Shown: positions 60,704 to 64,000 of the stretch, piece by piece
How the letters are laid out: each line of letters starts with the position of its first letter
Position numbering within the stretch: position 1 is the first letter of the stretch
NCBI GenBank assembly: GCA_050789445.1
Contig: JAILXR010000001.1
Coordinates: forward strand, 682,001 to 746,000
Reading direction: 5' to 3'
DNA length: 64,000 nucleotides
Source: JAWSVE01 sp050789445
Lineage (GTDB): Bacteria > Pseudomonadota > Gammaproteobacteria > Pseudomonadales > Cellvibrionaceae
Notes under the pieces: generated by a model
What the model was told of the DNA's origin: nothing
The model's input: only the letters and a program-made list of their open reading frames with translations
Database searches by the model: none
Translations under genes and position numbers: made by a program

Positions 60704-61693
60704 ATGCCTCACCAGAATACCTATTCATTTGATTTTTGCTATGCCTACGATAAACCATTATCTAGTGCTTTATCTCGGGTAGAGATTGATGATTTCATAG
60801 TTCATGAAGAGTTAGGTTTTTCTCCATCTAATGAAGGAGAGCATATATATATTCAAATAAAAAAAAGAAATCAGAATACACAATGGATAGCAAAAGAGAT
60901 CGCAAAATTTATCGGTGTAACTCCAAGAGATGTTGGTTACTGCGGTTTAAAAGATCGATTTGCAGAAACTACACAATGGTTCAGCATATATGATCCTAAA
61001 AAAGCAGTGCTTAATTGGAGTGAATTTTCAATTGAAGGCGTGAATATATTGCAGACTGCTCGTCACACATTTAAATTAAAACCTGGGATGCATGAGGTAA
61101 ATAAGTTTTTAATAAGACTTAGAGAGATAATTTGTGATGATCATTTAAAAGATCGACTGGAGAAAATTAAAAACGGTGTCCCTAATTATTTCGGCGAGCA
61201 ACGTTTCGGTATTGATGGAAATAATTTACCGCAGGCTGAATCTTTATTGATACGCCGACAGTCGATTAAAAACAAAAAGCTTCGAGGTCTTATTATATCG
61301 GCAGCGCGTTCTTATTTGTTTAATACAGTATTGTCTGAGCGAGTTAGTAATGCGAATTGGTTGTTTTCTTTGAAAGGAGAGCCGGAAAGTTTTCCGACTG
61401 CTCCGATGTGGGGAAGAGGGCGCCCTTTATCCAGCGAAACAGCATTAAAATTTGAATCAAGCGCGTTAAAGAATTTAAGTGATTTAGCGAATGGGCTAGA
61501 GCACGTTGGTCTCAATCAAGAAAGACGACCGTTGATTAGTGTTCCTTATGATTTTCAGTATGAAATTGAAAAAAACGAAAACGATAAACTAGAAGAGAAT
61601 CTAGTTGTACATTTTAGCCTGTTACCTGGTCAGTACGCGACGAGTGTGTTACGTGAAATAGCTCAAGTTGAAAATTACCAGCGCCGCGGCTGA
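60704..61693 (+). CDS. truD: tRNA pseudouridine(13) synthase
   Basis: A 329-residue TruD, forming pseudouridine 13 in tRNA(Glu). The catalytic aspartate lies in VGYCGLKDRFAETTQWFSI, and NYFGEQRFGIDGNN and the C-terminal SLLPGQYATSVLREI are typical. It is slightly shorter than the E. coli enzyme. In many relatives surE follows; here it does not. Confidence 0.94.
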   Translation: MPHQNTYSFDFCYAYDKPLSSALSRVEIDDFIVHEELGFSPSNEGEHIYIQIKKRNQNTQWIAKEIAKFIGVTPRDVGYCGLKDRFAETTQWFSIYDPKKAVLNWSEFSIEGVNILQTARHTFKLKPGMHEVNKFLIRLREIICDDHLKDRLEKIKNGVPNYFGEQRFGIDGNNLPQAESLLIRRQSIKNKKLRGLIISAARSYLFNTVLSERVSNANWLFSLKGEPESFPTAPMWGRGRPLSSETALKFESSALKNLSDLANGLEHVGLNQERRPLISVPYDFQYEIEKNENDKLEENLVVHFSLLPGQYATSVLREIAQVENYQRRG

Positions 61694-61824
61694 ACTTAGC
61701 CAAATTAGAAATGAAAAAGTTAGAAGCCATCTTTGGCTGTCAGCTAATTGCCTATGATATAGTGCGCGGCTGATTTTCTATATTTAACCACAATTAAAAA
61801 GTTTAGAGCTTGGAGCATAAAAGA

Positions 61825-62499
61825 GTGTCGAAGTTGAATTTATCGGGTATTGGGATGACCTCAGAGCGAACCCGCATGAGGTTAATTGACCGATTGCGAG
61901 AGCAAGGTGTCAAAAATAGCCAGGTACTCGACATCGTTCGAGAAACTCCTCGACACCTTTTTCTTGATGAGGCTCTTTCTCATAGGGCTTATGAAGATAG
62001 TGCTCTACCCATTGGTTATGGCCAGACTCTTTCTCAGCCATATATTGTCGCGAGAATGACAGAAATTTTATTGGCTGCAGCAAAGAAAGTAGATCGAGTA
62101 TTAGAAATAGGTACGGGGTCGGGTTATCAAACGGCCATTTTAGCTCAGTTAGTTGGTGAAGTTTATTCGGTTGAACGTGTAAAACCACTACAAGAAAAAG
62201 CTCGGGCAAGAATGAGGCAGCTAGGATTAAGAAATATCTATTTCAAGCATGCGGATGGTGGATTAGGTTGGCCTGAAAAAGCCCCATTTGATGCTATTTT
62301 AAGTGCTGCAGCTCCGCGAGAGATTCCGCAAGAACTTCTTAATCAATTGGGCCCCGATGGTGTTCTGGTCATTCCTGTTGGAGATGATTCGTCTCAAACA
62401 CTCACTTTGGCAGTGCGTGATGGCGAGAGTGAAGATTTCATCATTAACAAGATAGAGCCAGTTAAATTCGTGCCTCTATTATCCGGTGTTACACGTTAA
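61825..62499 (+). CDS. pcm: Protein-L-isoaspartate O-methyltransferase
   Basis: A 224-residue repair enzyme that methylates isoaspartyl residues with S-adenosylmethionine. Motifs are TPRHLFLDEALSHRAYEDSA, LPIGYGQTLSQPYIVARMT, the cofactor loop VLEIGTGSGYQTAILAQLVG and AAPREIPQELLNQLGPDG. The start is uncertain among TTG 61810, GTG 61825 and ATG 61855; the last matches the common MTSERTRMRLIDRL start. It lies 131 bases after truD, with no surE between. Confidence 0.93.
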   Translation: MSKLNLSGIGMTSERTRMRLIDRLREQGVKNSQVLDIVRETPRHLFLDEALSHRAYEDSALPIGYGQTLSQPYIVARMTEILLAAAKKVDRVLEIGTGSGYQTAILAQLVGEVYSVERVKPLQEKARARMRQLGLRNIYFKHADGGLGWPEKAPFDAILSAAAPREIPQELLNQLGPDGVLVIPVGDDSSQTLTLAVRDGESEDFIINKIEPVKFVPLLSGVTR

Positions 62500-62554
62500 C
62501 GGATGGGTGTAGCTCAAAATCATGATTTTTAGTCAAATAAATATATAAAAAAAT

Positions 62555-63487
62555 ATGAATATCAATAAGTTAAAACACTATCTTCTAGTATTTTCTAAAG
62601 GTATTGCCATGGGTGCTGGTGATGTTGTTCCTGGTGTTTCTGGTGGAACAATTGCTTTTATCACGGGTATTTATGAAGAACTTATTGATTCCTTACGCTC
62701 TATTAATGTTGAGGCTGTAAAGATTTTATTTTCACAAGGTATTCCGGCAGCTTGGAAGCATATAAATGGCACATTTTTATTTAGCCTTTTTTCTGGTGTC
62801 CTTTTAAGCGTACTTTCATTGGCGAAATTAATTGGCCTCTGTCTTGAGAATTACCCCGTACTTGTTTGGTCTTTTTTCTTTGGGTTGGTGTGTGCTTCGA
62901 TCATTTATATACTAAAGCAAATAAACAAATGGAGCCTAGTAGAGGTATCCACCTTGCTAATAGGCACATTGTTAGCTTTAGCTGTTAGCTATCTTAAGCC
63001 TGCGCAATTATCGTCAGATTGGTGGGTTATTATGCTAGCAGGCTCAATTGCCATTTGCGCTATGATTTTACCGGGTATCTCCGGAGCGTTTATTTTGGTT
63101 TTGTTGGGTCTTTACCCAGTTATTCTTACGGCAATCACTAGTTTAAATTTTATAATTCTAGTGTCTTTTGCTTTTGGCTGTCTTTGCGGTTTGCTAGTTT
63201 TCTCCCATGTGTTGTCATGGCTGCTTCATAATTTCCATAATTCCACACTTGCTCTGCTCACTGGCTTTTTATTAGGCTCTCTTAACCTGCTTTGGCCCTG
63301 GAAAGAAACAATTGAGACTTATACCAACCGCCATGGCGAACTTCTTCCTTTAATACGTGAAAATATCTCTCCATTAACCTATCCAGATATTTCTGGCTTA
63401 GAGTCATATTTAGGATTATCGATAGTATTTTTCGTCTTAGGTTTAGTTATAGTTTTGTCTCTTGAAGCATTAACCAGTAAGAAATGA
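62555..63487 (+). CDS. DUF368 membrane protein
   Basis: A 310-residue polytopic membrane protein with about eight to nine helices. The DUF368 signature GAGDVVPGVSGGTIAFITGI is near the N-terminus and its inverted-repeat counterpart MILPGISGAFILVLLGLYPV in the middle. DUF368/PopT-type proteins are implicated in recycling undecaprenyl phosphate across the membrane. It sits between pcm and nlpD in the backbone. Confidence 0.9.
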   Translation: MNINKLKHYLLVFSKGIAMGAGDVVPGVSGGTIAFITGIYEELIDSLRSINVEAVKILFSQGIPAAWKHINGTFLFSLFSGVLLSVLSLAKLIGLCLENYPVLVWSFFFGLVCASIIYILKQINKWSLVEVSTLLIGTLLALAVSYLKPAQLSSDWWVIMLAGSIAICAMILPGISGAFILVLLGLYPVILTAITSLNFIILVSFAFGCLCGLLVFSHVLSWLLHNFHNSTLALLTGFLLGSLNLLWPWKETIETYTNRHGELLPLIRENISPLTYPDISGLESYLGLSIVFFVLGLVIVLSLEALTSKK

Positions 63488-63692
63488 TTTTAGTGACAAA
63501 ATGAGGTTTAATTTACCTAGTCGATACTACTAAAGTCGGATTTTTCTAAAAATACGTCACTTTTTGAGCATTTATTATTATTTTTTATAGAAATAATGCT
63601 AATTAAAAAAATATTATTTCATTGCTAGCGGAATATGGAAGCTTAAATTTTGAACGATTTAAAAATTTACTGGCTGATAAGTCGGAGGATCA

Positions 63693-64000
63693 ATGCTAAA
63701 TCCCGCAAAGTTAAGAGTGGTCAATATTCTATCCACTATCGTGATATTGACTGCTTGTAGTGGTCCAAAACACAAAGCTCCCTTGACAGATTTACAACAG
63801 CCACCATCTTATAAAATCACCTCACACACCGTCGCAAGTAATGAAACTTTGTACTCGATTGCATGGCGCTATGGATTAGATGTAAGGGATCTAGCATCTA
63901 CGAACGATTTAGGAGCCCCATATTTACTAAGGCCAGGTCAAAGACTGAATCTTGACACTCGGAGCCAGCCCACACATAAAATGAAAAAGACGCCAAAAAA
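63693..64000 (+). CDS. nlpD: NlpD-like LysM lipoprotein (5' part; cut by window end)
   Basis: The first 102 residues are in the window. A lipoprotein signal with lipobox LTAC is followed by a LysM domain (HTVASNETLYSIAWRYGLDV, then LGAPYLLRPGQRLNL). The position after pcm matches nlpD, which activates the amidase AmiC at the division septum and normally precedes rpoS. GGAGG lies 4 bases before ATG 63693. The C-terminal M23 domain should follow outside the window. Confidence 0.88.
   Translation, partial: MLNPAKLRVVNILSTIVILTACSGPKHKAPLTDLQQPPSYKITSHTVASNETLYSIAWRYGLDVRDLASTNDLGAPYLLRPGQRLNLDTRSQPTHKMKKTPK

Noticed and set aside
1..64000. CRISPR arrays, tRNA or rRNA genes
   Set aside because: No regularly spaced repeats and no cloverleaf or rRNA-like sequence were noticed in either strand.

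Overview
The window is a stretch of gammaproteobacterial chromosome interrupted by a large integrated element. The right-hand end carries the conserved order tilS-pyrG-kdsA-eno-ftsB-ispD-ispF-truD-pcm-(DUF368)-nlpD, all on the + strand. The left-hand end carries a GGDEF/EAL protein, a Crp-type regulator, an NlpC/P60-DTW fusion, a secreted protein of unknown function, a winged-helix/TPR regulator and a methanethiol methyltransferase-like membrane enzyme. The AT-rich backbone and this gene content suggest a free-living, probably marine gammaproteobacterium. That placement is an inference; there is no rRNA in the window.

The backbone greB gene is cut in two. Its 3' part lies at 9529-9870 and its 5' part at 50891-51064, both on the minus strand. 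The roughly 41 kb between them (about 9871-50890) is an integrated element. It begins with three co-directional genes that I recognise as a gamma-mobile-trio (gmtY, gmtZ, gmtX: two tyrosine recombinases plus an accessory protein). The two ends carry imperfect inverted repeats (ACCCCT and CATACTATTT blocks). Immediately after the trio lies an intact greB of a different GreB lineage, which could replace the host gene the element destroyed.

Cargo, left to right. (1) A decayed stretch (15.1-15.97 kb). (2) A mercury/organomercurial resistance region (15.97-23.65 kb): a MerT-like protein, merE, merR, an LRR lipoprotein, merT, merP, merA, merD, a MerC-like protein, a DsrE-like protein, a CopZ-like Fe-S/Zn protein, merB and a second MerR-family gene. 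(3) A probably mercury-inducible redox operon (24.03-28.17 kb): a DUF302 protein, a pentaheme cytochrome c, a tetraheme/cytochrome b fusion and a TlpA thioredoxin. Four MerR-type promoters with 20-bp spacers head the transcription units in (2) and (3). (4) A catalytic-domain-only tyrosine recombinase (28.5 kb). (5) A catabolic island (29.5-46.0 kb): a tripartite tricarboxylate transporter, a thiolase, acyl-CoA dehydrogenase, class III CoA-transferase, enoyl-CoA hydratase/3-hydroxyacyl-CoA dehydrogenase, ETF alpha and beta, ETF:quinone oxidoreductase and an IclR regulator. Similar palindromes lie in front of both divergent operons and of the regulator gene. The set is what import and beta-oxidation of a dicarboxylate such as adipate would require. 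(6) A scarred segment with broken thioesterase and AraC genes. (7) An accessory end with a 59-residue small gene, a membrane protein, two HTH proteins and an AT-rich two-gene operon of unknown function next to the right terminus.

Taken together, the element delivers mercury detoxification with an unusual cytochrome branch and a self-contained acyl-CoA oxidation pathway, and it carries its own copy of the gene it interrupts. Assignments rest on reading the sequence by eye. No database search was run.
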